Notes under the pieces: generated by a model
What the model was told of the DNA's origin: nothing
The model's input: only the letters and a program-made list of their open reading frames with translations
The model's database searches: none
Part shown: positions 17,406-25,882 of the stretch, one piece after another
Layout: the number at the start of each line of letters is the position of its first letter
How positions within the stretch are numbered: position 1 is the first letter of the stretch
Source: Cellulomonas sp. NTE-D12
GTDB lineage: Bacteria > Actinomycetota > Actinomycetes > Actinomycetales > Cellulomonadaceae
Length of the DNA stretch: 64,000 nucleotides
Direction: 5' to 3'
Assembly: GCF_027923705.1 (NCBI RefSeq)
Contig: NZ_AP026442.1
Coordinates: 3,038,001 to 3,102,000 of the forward strand
Program-made: the position numbers and the translations under genes

Positions 17406-18774
17406 TCGTCCGGCTCCCCGTCGTGCCCGCCTGCTGGCCGCCCTGACCCGCCTGACCGCCCTGGCCCCCCTGAGCAGGGAAGCCACCCGGGAACTGACCC
17501 GTGCCGCCGGCGCCGGTGCCGCGGGTGCCGGTGTACCCGCCGTAGCCGCGCTGGGTCCCCGTGCCCGACCCCGTCGCGCTGCGCGTGTACACGACCTCGC
17601 GCACCAGGTCGCCCTCAGCCAGGCCTGACGTGATCTCCGTCAGCTGCCCGGACGTCTCGCCCACCTGCACCTCGACGGTCTGCGCGGCGCCCTCGGCGTC
17701 CACCTTCTGCACGGTGCTCTTGCCGTTGGCGGTGGTGACGGCGGCGGTGGGGACGGCCAGCACGTTCGCACGCCGCTCGTAGACGATCGCGGCGGTCACC
17801 GAGATGCCGTCGTGCAGCTTGCTCACGTCGCCGGTCACGTCGACCACCACGGGGTAGCTCGCGACACCCGCGGAGGTGGACAGCAGCCCGATGGACGACA
17901 CCGTGCCGAACACCGTGCCGGACAGGCTGGTCGACGTCATCTCGACCTGGTCGCCGACGGCCACCTTGGCGATGTCGCTGTCGCTGACGCCGACGGACAC
18001 CTGGTAGGCGTCCGTGCCGACGATGGTGAACTGCGCGCTCGACGAGGAGGCGGAGGACCCGGACGACGAGGAGCCACCGGCCGACCCGGTGCCGCCCTGC
18101 CCGCCGCCCGCCGAACCGGCCGAACCGGCCGAACCGGAGGAGCCCGACGTGCCGGTCGACCCGGTGCCGCTGGTGCTCGTCGCGCCGGACGACGATCCGG
18201 TCACCTTCTGCCCCACGACCACGTTCACGCTGGTCACCAGGCCGGCGACCGGTGCGGTGAGGGTGGCCTCGCCCAGCGCCGTCGTGGCGCTGTCCACCTG
18301 CGACTGGGCGACGGCCACCTGGGCCGACGCGGCCGCGATCTGCGCCACCTGCGCAGCGGTGCCGGTCGAGGCGGCCTGGAGGTCGGCCAGCTTGGCCTGG
18401 TCGCTGGCGAGCGTCGCCTTCGCGGCCAGCAGGTCGGCGTTGAGCTGCAGGGTGTCGACGGTGGCCAGCGCCTGCCCGGCGGTGACGGTCGCTCCGGCGG
18501 CCACGTTCACGGCGGTGACCGTGCCGCTGACCGCGAAGTTCACCGTCTGGTTCACCTTGGGCGTCAACGTGCCGGTACCGGAGACCGACTTCTGCATCGT
18601 GGTCAGGCTCGCCGCCACGTCGCGCGTGGTGGTCGTCGCCGTCGTCGCGGCCGAGGCGGAGTCACGTCCTGCGAACCACCAGATGCCCGTGCCGGCGGCC
18701 GCCAGCACCACGGCCAGCAGCACCACCGCGATCACCCGACCAGCCGGGCGCGCCGACCTCCACCGCTTGCGCAT
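17398..18774 (-). CDS. Efflux adaptor (HlyD/MacA-like), first gene of the export operon (458 aa)
   Basis: This membrane-anchored adaptor is paired with the MacB-like ATPase and permease. It has an N-terminal membrane helix (residues 13-33), lipoyl halves VSGTVTAVNVAAGATVTAGQ and TAPVAGLVTSVNVVVGQKV, a short coiled-coil between them, then a Ser/Gly linker (about 192-248). A beta-barrel and membrane-proximal domain follow, with a Gly/Gln/Thr-rich tail. ATG 18774 is preceded by GAGGA. A second adaptor gene lies at the other end of the operon (12385-14367), so two adaptors share one ATPase/permease pair. Confidence 0.88.
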   Translation of the reverse strand: MRKRWRSARPAGRVIAVVLLAVVLAAAGTGIWWFAGRDSASAATTATTTTRDVAASLTTMQKSVSGTGTLTPKVNQTVNFAVSGTVTAVNVAAGATVTAGQALATVDTLQLNADLLAAKATLASDQAKLADLQAASTGTAAQVAQIAAASAQVAVAQSQVDSATTALGEATLTAPVAGLVTSVNVVVGQKVTGSSSGATSTSGTGSTGTSGSSGSAGSAGSAGGGQGGTGSAGGSSSSGSSASSSSAQFTIVGTDAYQVSVGVSDSDIAKVAVGDQVEMTSTSLSGTVFGTVSSIGLLSTSAGVASYPVVVDVTGDVSKLHDGISVTAAIVYERRANVLAVPTAAVTTANGKSTVQKVDAEGAAQTVEVQVGETSGQLTEITSGLAEGDLVREVVYTRSATGSGTGTQRGYGGYTGTRGTGAGGTGQFPGGFPAQGGQGGQAGQGGQQAGTTGSRTNG

Positions 18775-18897
18775 GTCGTCCTCACGTCGTGTGCCGATGT
18801 TCGCGAGCGACGCTAGGGACGACGGCTGGACGCGCTGCCGATCCCGGCTGTGACCAGCCTGTGAATCCCGGGTGGGCGGTGCCCGGCGGACGCGGCA

Positions 18898-18933
18898 GAG
18901 CCCGGCGTGAGGGGGTCGGCTCACGCCGGGCTC
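18898..18933 (-). terminator. Terminator after the alpha-xyloside operon
   Basis: A perfect 13-bp stem (GAGCCCGGCGTGA at 18898-18910 with 18921-18933) and 10-base loop lie between the alpha-xylosidase stop and the export operon start. It should keep the two same-strand operons separate. Confidence 0.65.
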
Positions 18934-19026
18934 TGGGCCCGGGGCGGCGTCGGGGGTCCGCCGCCCGCGGTCAGGCCGAACGGCCTTGGTCGGTGTCGGG
19001 TTCGGGTTCGGGGTCGGGTCGCGGGG

Positions 19027-21297
19027 TCAGTCGAGCGACAGCTCCGCGCGCCCGCCGGTCGCGTCGACCACCTGGTCGCCGGCCTGCAGCCGCCACGCCA
19101 CGTCGGACGGACCCTCGGCCAGCAGCCGGTCTCCGTCGCGACGCACCATGAAGGTCGTCGCCGCCCCGCCGGTCGACGACGGGACCACCACCTCGCGCCG
19201 GTCGCCGTCGGCCAGCTCGAAGGCGCGCAGCGTCACGCCGTCCGCCCAGTCGTAGTCCGGCCGGTCGGTGACGGCGCCGACCGGCAGCACGGTGCCGGGC
19301 CGCACCAGCACGGGCAGCGAGTCGAGGCCGTGCACCTGGTTCACCCAGCGCGGGCCGGTCACCGTGGACCCGTCGAGCAGGGAGGTCCAGGTGCCCTCCG
19401 GCACGTACACCTCGGCGACGCCGTCCGGGGAGAGCACGGGCGCCACCAGCAGGCTGTCGCCCAGCATGTACTGCGTCTCGGCGGTGAACGCCGACCGGTC
19501 GTCGCCGAACTCGAGCAGCATGTGCCGCAGCATCGGGATGCCGTCGGTGTGCGCCTCCTCGGCCACCCGGCCGAGGTACGGCATCAGCGAGAGCTTGAGA
19601 TGGGTGAACCGCCGCGTGATGTCGACGGCCTCGTCGTCGAACGCCCACGGCACGCGGACCGAGCCGGAGCCGTGCAGGCGGGAGTGCGACGACAGCAGGC
19701 CGAACGCCAGCCACCGCTTGAACACCAGCGGGTCGGGCGTGCCCTCGAACCCGCCGATGTCGTGCGACCAGTACCCGAAGCCGGACAGGCCGAGCGACAG
19801 GCCGCCGCGCAGCGTCTCCGCCATCGAGGCGAGCGAGGAGTCGTTGTCGCCGCCCCAGTGCACCGGGTACTGCTGCCCGCCGACGGTCGCCGACCGGGCG
19901 AACAGCACCGCGTCACCCTCGCCGCGCACGTCGCGCAGCACGTCGAACACCGTCTGGTTGTAGAGGTGCGTGTAGTAGTTGTGCATGCGGTCCGGCTCGG
20001 AGCCGTCGAACCACGCGACGCCGTCGGTGGGGATGCGCTCGCCGAAGTCCGTCTTGAAGCAGTCGACGCCCTGGCCCAGCAGGGTGCGCAGCTCGCCGGC
20101 GTACCAGTCGGCCGCCGCCGGGTTGGTGAAGTCGACCAGCGCCATGCCGGCCTGCCACAGGTCCCACTGCCACACCGACCCGTCGGTGTTGCGCAGCAGG
20201 TAGCCCTTGGCCTTGCCCTCCTCGAACAGCCGGGAGCGCTGGGCGATGTACGGGTTGATCCAGACGCAGATCCGCAGCCCCTTGGCCTTGAGGCGGGTGA
20301 GCATCCCCTCGGGGTCCGGGAACGTCGCCGGGTCCCACACGAAGTCGGTCCAGTGGAACTCGCGCATCCAGAAGCAGTCGAAGTGGAACACCGACAGCGG
20401 CAGGTCGCGCTCGGCCATGCCGTCGATGAACGAGCTGACCGTCTTCTCGTCGTACTCGGTGGTGAACGACGTGGTCAGCCACAGCCCGAACGACCAGGCG
20501 GGCACGCGAGCCGGCCGGCCGGTCAGCGCCGTGTACCGGCGCAGCACGTCCTTGGGCGTCGGGCCGTCGATGACGAGGTACTCCAGCACCTCGCCCGGGA
20601 CCGAGAACTGCGTGCGCTCCACCATCTCGGAGGCGACCTCGAACGAGACCTTCTCGGGGTGGTCGACCAGCACGCCGTACCCGCGGGACGTCAGGTAGAA
20701 CGGCACGTTCTTGTACGCCTGCTCCGAGGACGTGCCGCCGTCGAGGTTCCAGATGTCGACGGTCTGGCCGTTCTTCACCACCGGCCCGAACCGCTCGCCC
20801 AGGCCGTACACCAGCTCGCCGGCGGCCAGGGTCAGCTGCTCGTGCACGTACGTGTCGCCGTCCGGCCCGGTCGCCGCGCCCACGGACCGGTTCGCCGACG
20901 ACGTGAGCAGCCGTCCGCCGGACCGGAACTCGACCAGCCAGCCGGGACCGCGGCGCACCCGCACCGTCAGGTCGCCGGAGGTCAGCTCGCCGACCTCGTC
21001 GTCCACCCGCACCTGCGGGACGAAGCCCGGCTGACCGGCGATCGCGAAGCCGGGGCGCCGCTCCACTCCCCCGTCGAAGTGGGCGATCCGCACCCGGACC
21101 ACGCCCGGCGCGGGCGCCGAGTACGTGACGGTGATCAGCGGGAGGTTGAGCGTGTCGCCGCGGGTGCGGATCCGCTTCGCCGTGCCGTACACGGTCAGCG
21201 TGCCGGCCTCCGGGTCGGCGACGACGTCCCGCACCTCGGCGGGGCGAATCAGGGTGAACCCGTCGCGGTCCATCCAGTAGCCGTTGGTGAACTTCAT
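19027..21297 (-). CDS. yicI: GH31 alpha-xylosidase, YicI type (756 aa)
   Basis: This enzyme removes alpha-xylosyl residues from short oligosaccharides such as isoprimeverose and other xyloglucan fragments. It has no signal peptide, so it acts in the cytoplasm after import. The N-terminal beta domain is followed by the GH31 barrel with LPLSVFHFDCFWM, the nucleophile in KTDFGERIP (Asp417) and the acid/base in HWGGDND (Asp484), both in YicI-like contexts. The phrase FGERIPTDGVAWFDGSDP-like is YicI-specific rather than alpha-glucosidase-like. Length is normal. It is the last gene of the operon, 28 bases after the second permease. Confidence 0.95.
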   Translation of the reverse strand: MKFTNGYWMDRDGFTLIRPAEVRDVVADPEAGTLTVYGTAKRIRTRGDTLNLPLITVTYSAPAPGVVRVRIAHFDGGVERRPGFAIAGQPGFVPQVRVDDEVGELTSGDLTVRVRRGPGWLVEFRSGGRLLTSSANRSVGAATGPDGDTYVHEQLTLAAGELVYGLGERFGPVVKNGQTVDIWNLDGGTSSEQAYKNVPFYLTSRGYGVLVDHPEKVSFEVASEMVERTQFSVPGEVLEYLVIDGPTPKDVLRRYTALTGRPARVPAWSFGLWLTTSFTTEYDEKTVSSFIDGMAERDLPLSVFHFDCFWMREFHWTDFVWDPATFPDPEGMLTRLKAKGLRICVWINPYIAQRSRLFEEGKAKGYLLRNTDGSVWQWDLWQAGMALVDFTNPAAADWYAGELRTLLGQGVDCFKTDFGERIPTDGVAWFDGSEPDRMHNYYTHLYNQTVFDVLRDVRGEGDAVLFARSATVGGQQYPVHWGGDNDSSLASMAETLRGGLSLGLSGFGYWSHDIGGFEGTPDPLVFKRWLAFGLLSSHSRLHGSGSVRVPWAFDDEAVDITRRFTHLKLSLMPYLGRVAEEAHTDGIPMLRHMLLEFGDDRSAFTAETQYMLGDSLLVAPVLSPDGVAEVYVPEGTWTSLLDGSTVTGPRWVNQVHGLDSLPVLVRPGTVLPVGAVTDRPDYDWADGVTLRAFELADGDRREVVVPSSTGGAATTFMVRRDGDRLLAEGPSDVAWRLQAGDQVVDATGGRAELSLD

Positions 21298-21325
21298 CGC
21301 AGGGAATTCCTTCGCGGGTCGGGTG

Positions 21326-22219
21326 CTACTTCACCGCGCCGGCGGTCACCCCACGGGTGAGCGTGCGCTGGAAGAACAGGAAGAACAGGAGGGTGGGGAG
21401 CAGGGACACCAGGGCGCCGGCGTTCAGCGTCGGCACGTCGAGCAGGCGGTCGCCCTGCAGCGAGCTGAGCGCGATCGGCACGGTCTGCGAGGCCGGCGTG
21501 GTGAGCATCACCAGCGGGATGAAGAACTCGTTCCACGTCCAGATGAAGAAGAAGATCATCAGCACCGCGAGCGTCGGCCGGACGATGGGGAAGACGACTC
21601 GCCACAGCACCCGCCAGCTGTTCGCGCCGTCGAGCGCCGCCGCCTCCAGCAATGCCTTCGGGAATGTGCCCAGGACGCTGGCCAGAAGGTACGTGCCGAA
21701 TGCCGACTGGATCACCGTGAAGATGATGACGATCGACCAGCCGCTGTTGTTCAGGCCCACCTTCTGGGCCATCGTGTACAGCGGGTACAGCAGCACCTCC
21801 TGCGGCAGCATGTTGGCCAGCAGGAACACCGCCACCAGCCACGCGCGGCCGCGCACCCGGCCGACGCCGATCGCGTAGGCGGTCAGCAGCGACAGGCCGG
21901 TGCCGAGCACCGACACCGCGGCGGACGTCCAGATCGAGTTCCACAGCTTCACCGGGAAGTCGACGGTGGTCCAGAACTTCGTCAGGCCCGTGAAGTACAG
22001 GTTGGTGGGCAGGCTCAGCGGACCGTGCGTCGAGTAGTCGGCGGGCGACTTGAACGCGTTGATCAGCATGAGCACGAACGGCGCCAGCATCAGCACCGCG
22101 ATGACGGCGCAGCCGACCAGCACCACCCAGCGCAGGGCGCCGCGGTGGTGACGGTCGCCCGTGCGGGTGGCCTTGACGGGTGCGGCGACCTCGGTCGGTG
22201 CCTGCGCGAGCGTGGTCAT
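21326..22219 (-). CDS. Carbohydrate ABC permease, CUT1 MalG-like (297 aa)
   Basis: This is the second membrane subunit of an oligosaccharide importer. It has six predicted membrane helices and the EAA loop EAAALDGANSWRVLWRVVFPIVRP that docks the ATPase. A periplasmic loop, STHGPLSLPTNLYFTGLTKF, is typical of MalG-like proteins. ATG 22219 overlaps the stop of the first permease (ATGA). No ATPase gene is in the operon; CUT1 systems in actinobacteria commonly use a shared MsiK-type ATPase encoded elsewhere. Confidence 0.93.
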   Translation of the reverse strand: MTTLAQAPTEVAAPVKATRTGDRHHRGALRWVVLVGCAVIAVLMLAPFVLMLINAFKSPADYSTHGPLSLPTNLYFTGLTKFWTTVDFPVKLWNSIWTSAAVSVLGTGLSLLTAYAIGVGRVRGRAWLVAVFLLANMLPQEVLLYPLYTMAQKVGLNNSGWSIVIIFTVIQSAFGTYLLASVLGTFPKALLEAAALDGANSWRVLWRVVFPIVRPTLAVLMIFFFIWTWNEFFIPLVMLTTPASQTVPIALSSLQGDRLLDVPTLNAGALVSLLPTLLFFLFFQRTLTRGVTAGAVK

Positions 22220-23154
22220 CGGACACCCTCCTCGTCCCTGCGGGCGGAGCGGTTCTGCAGCAGCTGGATGACGGCGGCGACCACGACGATCACCAGCGTC
22301 AGGACGGTGGCGACGGCGGCGCCGTAGCCGACCTTGGACTTGTCGAAGAAGTTGAGGAACGAGTAGTACGACGGCACCAGCGTCGACAGCTCGGGGCCGC
22401 CGCGGGTCAGCACGTAGATCGGTGCGAACACCTTCAGCGCCGCGATGGTGCAGGTCAGCGTGATGACGAAGGTCTCGGGCTTGATCTGCGGGATGGTGAT
22501 CGCCCGGAACCGGCGGAACCAGCCGGCACCGTCCAGCTCGGCGGCCTCGTACAGCTCGGGGTCCACCCGCTGCAGGGCCGACATGAAGATCACGGTCGGG
22601 TAGCCGATCTGGATCCAGACCAGCACCAGCATCACCGCGGGCAGCGCCGTCGAGGGGCTGCCCAGCCAGTTGGGCGGGTGCGCGACGCCGATGCTGTGCA
22701 GCATCGCGTTCAGCGACCCCGTCTCGGCGTTGAAGATCCAGTTCCAGACGATGCCGGCGACGGCCACCGGCATGATCTGCGGCAGGTAGTACGTCGCCCG
22801 CAGGAAGCTGGCGGTCCGGTTGCCGACGTTCTTGCCGATGTAGTCGAACAGCACCGCCGCCAGGATCAGGCCGATCAGCGTCGGGACGATCACCATCGCG
22901 ACGATCATCCAGACGGAGTTGCGGAACGAGCTCCAGAACGCCGCGTCGTGCAGCAGGTCGGTGTAGTTGCCGAACCCGTACCAGTGCATGGGCGACAGGC
23001 CGCCCTTCCACCGGTGCAGGCTGTAGAACACGTTGAGGCCGAACGGCACGATGATCACGGCCGTCAGCGCGATGACACCGGGCAGCAGGTAGAGCCAGTA
23101 GACCGCCTGGCGCCGGCGTGCGGCGCGATGGACGCGGGGCGTCTGTACCGACAT
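22216..23154 (-). CDS. Carbohydrate ABC permease, CUT1 MalF-like (312 aa)
   Basis: This is the first membrane subunit of the importer. The N-terminal helix YWLYLLPGVIALTAVIIVPF, six helices in total and the EAA loop YEAAELDGAGWFRRFRAITIPQ are visible. Length is normal. It lies downstream of the binding-protein gene across a hairpin and is coupled to the next permease by a 4-base overlap. The alpha-xylosidase in the same operon suggests xyloglucan oligosaccharides as substrate. Confidence 0.93.
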   Translation of the reverse strand: MSVQTPRVHRAARRRQAVYWLYLLPGVIALTAVIIVPFGLNVFYSLHRWKGGLSPMHWYGFGNYTDLLHDAAFWSSFRNSVWMIVAMVIVPTLIGLILAAVLFDYIGKNVGNRTASFLRATYYLPQIMPVAVAGIVWNWIFNAETGSLNAMLHSIGVAHPPNWLGSPSTALPAVMLVLVWIQIGYPTVIFMSALQRVDPELYEAAELDGAGWFRRFRAITIPQIKPETFVITLTCTIAALKVFAPIYVLTRGGPELSTLVPSYYSFLNFFDKSKVGYGAAVATVLTLVIVVVAAVIQLLQNRSARRDEEGVR

Positions 23155-23202
23155 GAGGGATCTCCTGGTCCGGGTCGTCGGGTGTGTCAGCGCAGGTGGG
23201 CT

Positions 23203-23241
23203 CCTCGTCGGGCCCCGGGTTCCGTCCGGGGCCCGACGAGG
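23203..23241 (-). promoter_or_regulatory. Intercistronic hairpin after the binding-protein gene
   Basis: A perfect 16-bp stem (23203-23218 with 23226-23241) and 7-base loop begin 5 bases after the binding-protein stop. It sits in the same position as the hairpin at 4859-4891 and probably sets a high binding-protein to permease ratio. Confidence 0.65.
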
Positions 23242-23246
23242 TCACC

Positions 23247-24578
23247 TCACTTGCCGGTCAGGTCCTTGCGACCGGAGTCGTAGAACGTGCCGAGGTCCTT
23301 CAGCGCGTCGGCCGGGGCCTTCGAGCCGTTGACCACCGTCTGGCCGAAGCTGACCAGCTGGTCGTAGAAGCCGGCGACCGGCCAGTCGGGGTAGAACGCG
23401 AGACCGTCGCTCTTCACCACGGAGTCGAAGTTGTCCTGCAGGGTCTTGGTGTTCGGGTCCGTGATCACGGACGAGTCACCGGCGACCGGCAGACCACCGA
23501 GCTTGGCCATCGTGTCCTGCGAGGTCTTGCCCAGCGTGGCGTCGATGAACTTGGCGGCGAGCGCGGCGTTCTTCGAGTTCTTCGGGATCACCAGCAGGTT
23601 GCCCGACGAGCCCGGGTTCAGCTTGTTGCCGGGGAAGGTGAACTGGCCGAGCTTGAAGGAGGTGACCTCCTTGTTCAGGCGGCCGAACCACCAGGAGCCG
23701 GAGACCATGATCGGGTACTTGCCCGCGATGAACGCGGTGCCCATGTCCTCGGCCTTCAGACCGGAGGAGTCCTTGGAGATGTAGCCCTTGGACACCCAGT
23801 CGGCGAGCGTGTTGGTGCCGTCCAGCAGCGGGCCGGACGTGAAGTCCACGTTGCCCTTGAACAGCTCGAAGTTGTCGACGAAGGAACGGTCGGCCTTGTT
23901 CAGCACCAGCTCGTACCACAGCTGGCCGAGCGGGTACTCGGCGCCGGCCTCGGCCAGCGGGGTCACACCGTTCTGCTTGAACGTCGCCAGGGCCTTCTCG
24001 AAGTCGGCGAAGCTCGTCGGCACGGAGATCCCGTACTTGTCGAACATGTCCTTGTTGTAGAAGACGGTGACGTACTCGCCGTAGCTGGGGACGCCGTACC
24101 ACTTGCCGGAGCCCATCAGGCCGTTCTCGTCGTACTTGGCGGTGGTCTGCACGGAGGACGACAGCTTGGAGTCCCAGCCGTACTTCGTGGCGTCGGCGCT
24201 CAGGTCGGTGAGCAGGCCCTGCGAGGCGAGCTGACCCGCGGTCGCGTTGCCCTTGTTGTACTCCATGACGTCCGGCACGTCGTTGCCGGCCAGCACGATC
24301 TTGGCGTTCTTCTGCAGCTGCTCGAACGTCTGCTTCTCGACCTTGACGGTGACGCCCGGGTTGGCCGCCTCGAACTCCTTGATGGCGGCGTTCCAGCCCT
24401 GCGTCATCGCCGAGTCGTCGCCCTCGTAGTGCCAGAACGTGAGGGTGGTCGGGTTGGCGGTGCCACCGGCGGCGGCGCTCGAGCTGGAGGACGAGCTGCC
24501 CCCGGACGAGCAGGCGGCCAGGGAGAGGGCCGCGAGGGCGGTCGCGGCGACCACCTTCAGGCGGGTCGAACGGATCAT
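23247..24578 (-). CDS. Oligosaccharide-binding lipoprotein of a CUT1 importer (443 aa)
   Basis: This lipid-anchored solute-binding protein delivers oligosaccharides to the two permeases. The signal peptide ends at Cys23 in SLAAC and is followed by a Ser-rich linker. The mature fold is that of extracellular solute-binding family 1: TLTFWHYEGDD, PDVMEYNKGN, KWYGVPSYGEYVTVFYNKDM, GSWWFG, NLLVIPKNSKN and a C-terminal GLAFYPDWP. Length is typical. It is the second gene of the operon, 62 bases after the regulator. Confidence 0.93.
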   Translation of the reverse strand: MIRSTRLKVVAATALAALSLAACSSGGSSSSSSSAAAGGTANPTTLTFWHYEGDDSAMTQGWNAAIKEFEAANPGVTVKVEKQTFEQLQKNAKIVLAGNDVPDVMEYNKGNATAGQLASQGLLTDLSADATKYGWDSKLSSSVQTTAKYDENGLMGSGKWYGVPSYGEYVTVFYNKDMFDKYGISVPTSFADFEKALATFKQNGVTPLAEAGAEYPLGQLWYELVLNKADRSFVDNFELFKGNVDFTSGPLLDGTNTLADWVSKGYISKDSSGLKAEDMGTAFIAGKYPIMVSGSWWFGRLNKEVTSFKLGQFTFPGNKLNPGSSGNLLVIPKNSKNAALAAKFIDATLGKTSQDTMAKLGGLPVAGDSSVITDPNTKTLQDNFDSVVKSDGLAFYPDWPVAGFYDQLVSFGQTVVNGSKAPADALKDLGTFYDSGRKDLTGK

Positions 24579-24640
24579 GACTTTCCTTCCGTCGTGCGGC
24601 TCGGCATCGAGCAGCGGGTGGGATGGAGCGGTGCGGCTCG

Positions 24641-25666
24641 TCAGGGGGTGGTGAGCCGGGTGACCGGACCGGACGTCTCCCGGACCTGCAAGGTGCAGGG
24701 CAGGTTGACCCCGGCCGGGGCTGGGCGGCCGTCGAGGACCTCGAGCAGGCCGTGCACCGCACGTCGGCCCTGGTCGGGGCCCGGTGCGGCGAGATAGGTG
24801 AGCGGGTGGTCGTACATGTCGCTGATCTCGCCGGAGATCGCGATGCCCACCACGGACATGTCACGCGGGACGGAGCGCCCCGCCTCACGCAGGGCGGAGG
24901 CGACGCCGAACAGCGCGAGCTCGTTCATCACGATCACAGCGGTCAGCTCGGGGTGCTCGGCGAGCAGGGCGGTGGTGGCTCGACGACCGGCCCCCGGGTT
25001 GACGTCGCACGGCGTGCTCACCGGTGTCAGCCCGCGCTGCGCCATCGACTCCTCGTAGGCGCGCAGGGCGCGGACCGACGGGCCGTAGCCGGCGTCGAGG
25101 TCCGCCTGCGAGCGGTTGACGAACGCGATGTGCGTGTGGCCCTGGCCCGCCAGGTGGTCCACCGCCACCTCGAGGCTCTCCTCGAAGTCGATGTCGACCC
25201 AGACCCGGTCGGCCGGGTCGGCCGAGCGACCGATCAGCGCGCACGCGAGGCCCTGGCTCTCGACGGCCTCGATACGAGGGTCGTCCAGGGCGACCTCCAT
25301 CAGCAGCACGCCGTCGGCGGTGCGGCCCGCCGCGAGCTCCCGCAGCACCTCCGGCTCGCTGCTGCTGACCGGCCACAGCACCAGCTCGTACTCCGCCTCG
25401 CGGGCCGCCTCGACGGCCCCCTGCACGATCTCGTTCAGGGTGGCGCCGAGCGAGACGCCGTACACCGGGTAGGCGAGGGCGAGCACATGGGTGCGGCGCG
25501 AGGCGAGCGCGCGGGCGACGGGGTCACGGCGGAAGTCGAGCTGGGCCATCGCCTGCTCGACGCGGGCCCGGGTGGCAGCCGAGACGGGGCGCTTGCCCGT
25601 GAGGGTGTACGACACGGTGCTCAGCGAGACATGGGCCAGATCAGCCACGTCCTGCATCGTCGCCAC
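24641..25666 (-). CDS. LacI-family regulator of the alpha-xyloside operon (341 aa)
   Basis: This repressor is probably autoregulated. It has the helix-turn-helix MQDVADLAHVSLSTVSYTL and hinge, then a sensor domain with HVLALAYPVYGVSLGATLNEI, GVLLMEVALDDPR and VVGIAISGEISDMYDHPLT. GTG 25666 is chosen because AAGGGG lies 5-6 bases upstream; the next ATG at 25657 lies inside the helix-turn-helix, and the longer frame starts in the operator. It is the first gene of the operon that encodes the binding protein, permeases and alpha-xylosidase, so it controls its own synthesis and theirs through the sites at 25684-25706. Confidence 0.9.
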   Translation of the reverse strand: MATMQDVADLAHVSLSTVSYTLTGKRPVSAATRARVEQAMAQLDFRRDPVARALASRRTHVLALAYPVYGVSLGATLNEIVQGAVEAAREAEYELVLWPVSSSEPEVLRELAAGRTADGVLLMEVALDDPRIEAVESQGLACALIGRSADPADRVWVDIDFEESLEVAVDHLAGQGHTHIAFVNRSQADLDAGYGPSVRALRAYEESMAQRGLTPVSTPCDVNPGAGRRATTALLAEHPELTAVIVMNELALFGVASALREAGRSVPRDMSVVGIAISGEISDMYDHPLTYLAAPGPDQGRRAVHGLLEVLDGRPAPAGVNLPCTLQVRETSGPVTRLTTP

Positions 25667-25683
25667 GGCGAACCCCTTCGTTC

Positions 25684-25739
25684 GAAGCGCTTCCGCGAAG
25701 CGCTTCGACAAGAATGCGCGGCGAGGCAGATAACGTCAA
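25684..25739 (-). promoter_or_regulatory. Promoter and tandem LacI operators of the alpha-xyloside operon
   Basis: On the minus strand, TTGACG (25739-25734) and CATTCT (25716-25711) are spaced by 17 bases. Immediately downstream lie two identical palindromes GAAGCGCTTC (25684-25693 and 25697-25706), 13 bases centre to centre. They sit between the -10 and the regulator start at 25666. The central AGCGCT is typical of LacI-family sites. Two sites just past one helical turn apart suggest cooperative repression. Confidence 0.7.
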
Positions 25740-25882
25740 GCGCGCGAACAAACCCGTGACCTGATCGAGACCGTCGGTGTCTGGACGAGCGTCCAGAGAC
25801 GCTCGGACGGCCGGACGGCCAGGCCCCCGGTGTGCGAGCTCGGCGGGCGTCGCGACGCGGACCCGCGTCGGCGCCCTGCCGC

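Noticed and set aside
25781..25796. Short palindrome CTGGACGAGCGTCCAG upstream of the alpha-xyloside promoter
   Set aside because: It has only 6-bp arms and lies upstream of the -35. It is too short to call an operator or terminator.
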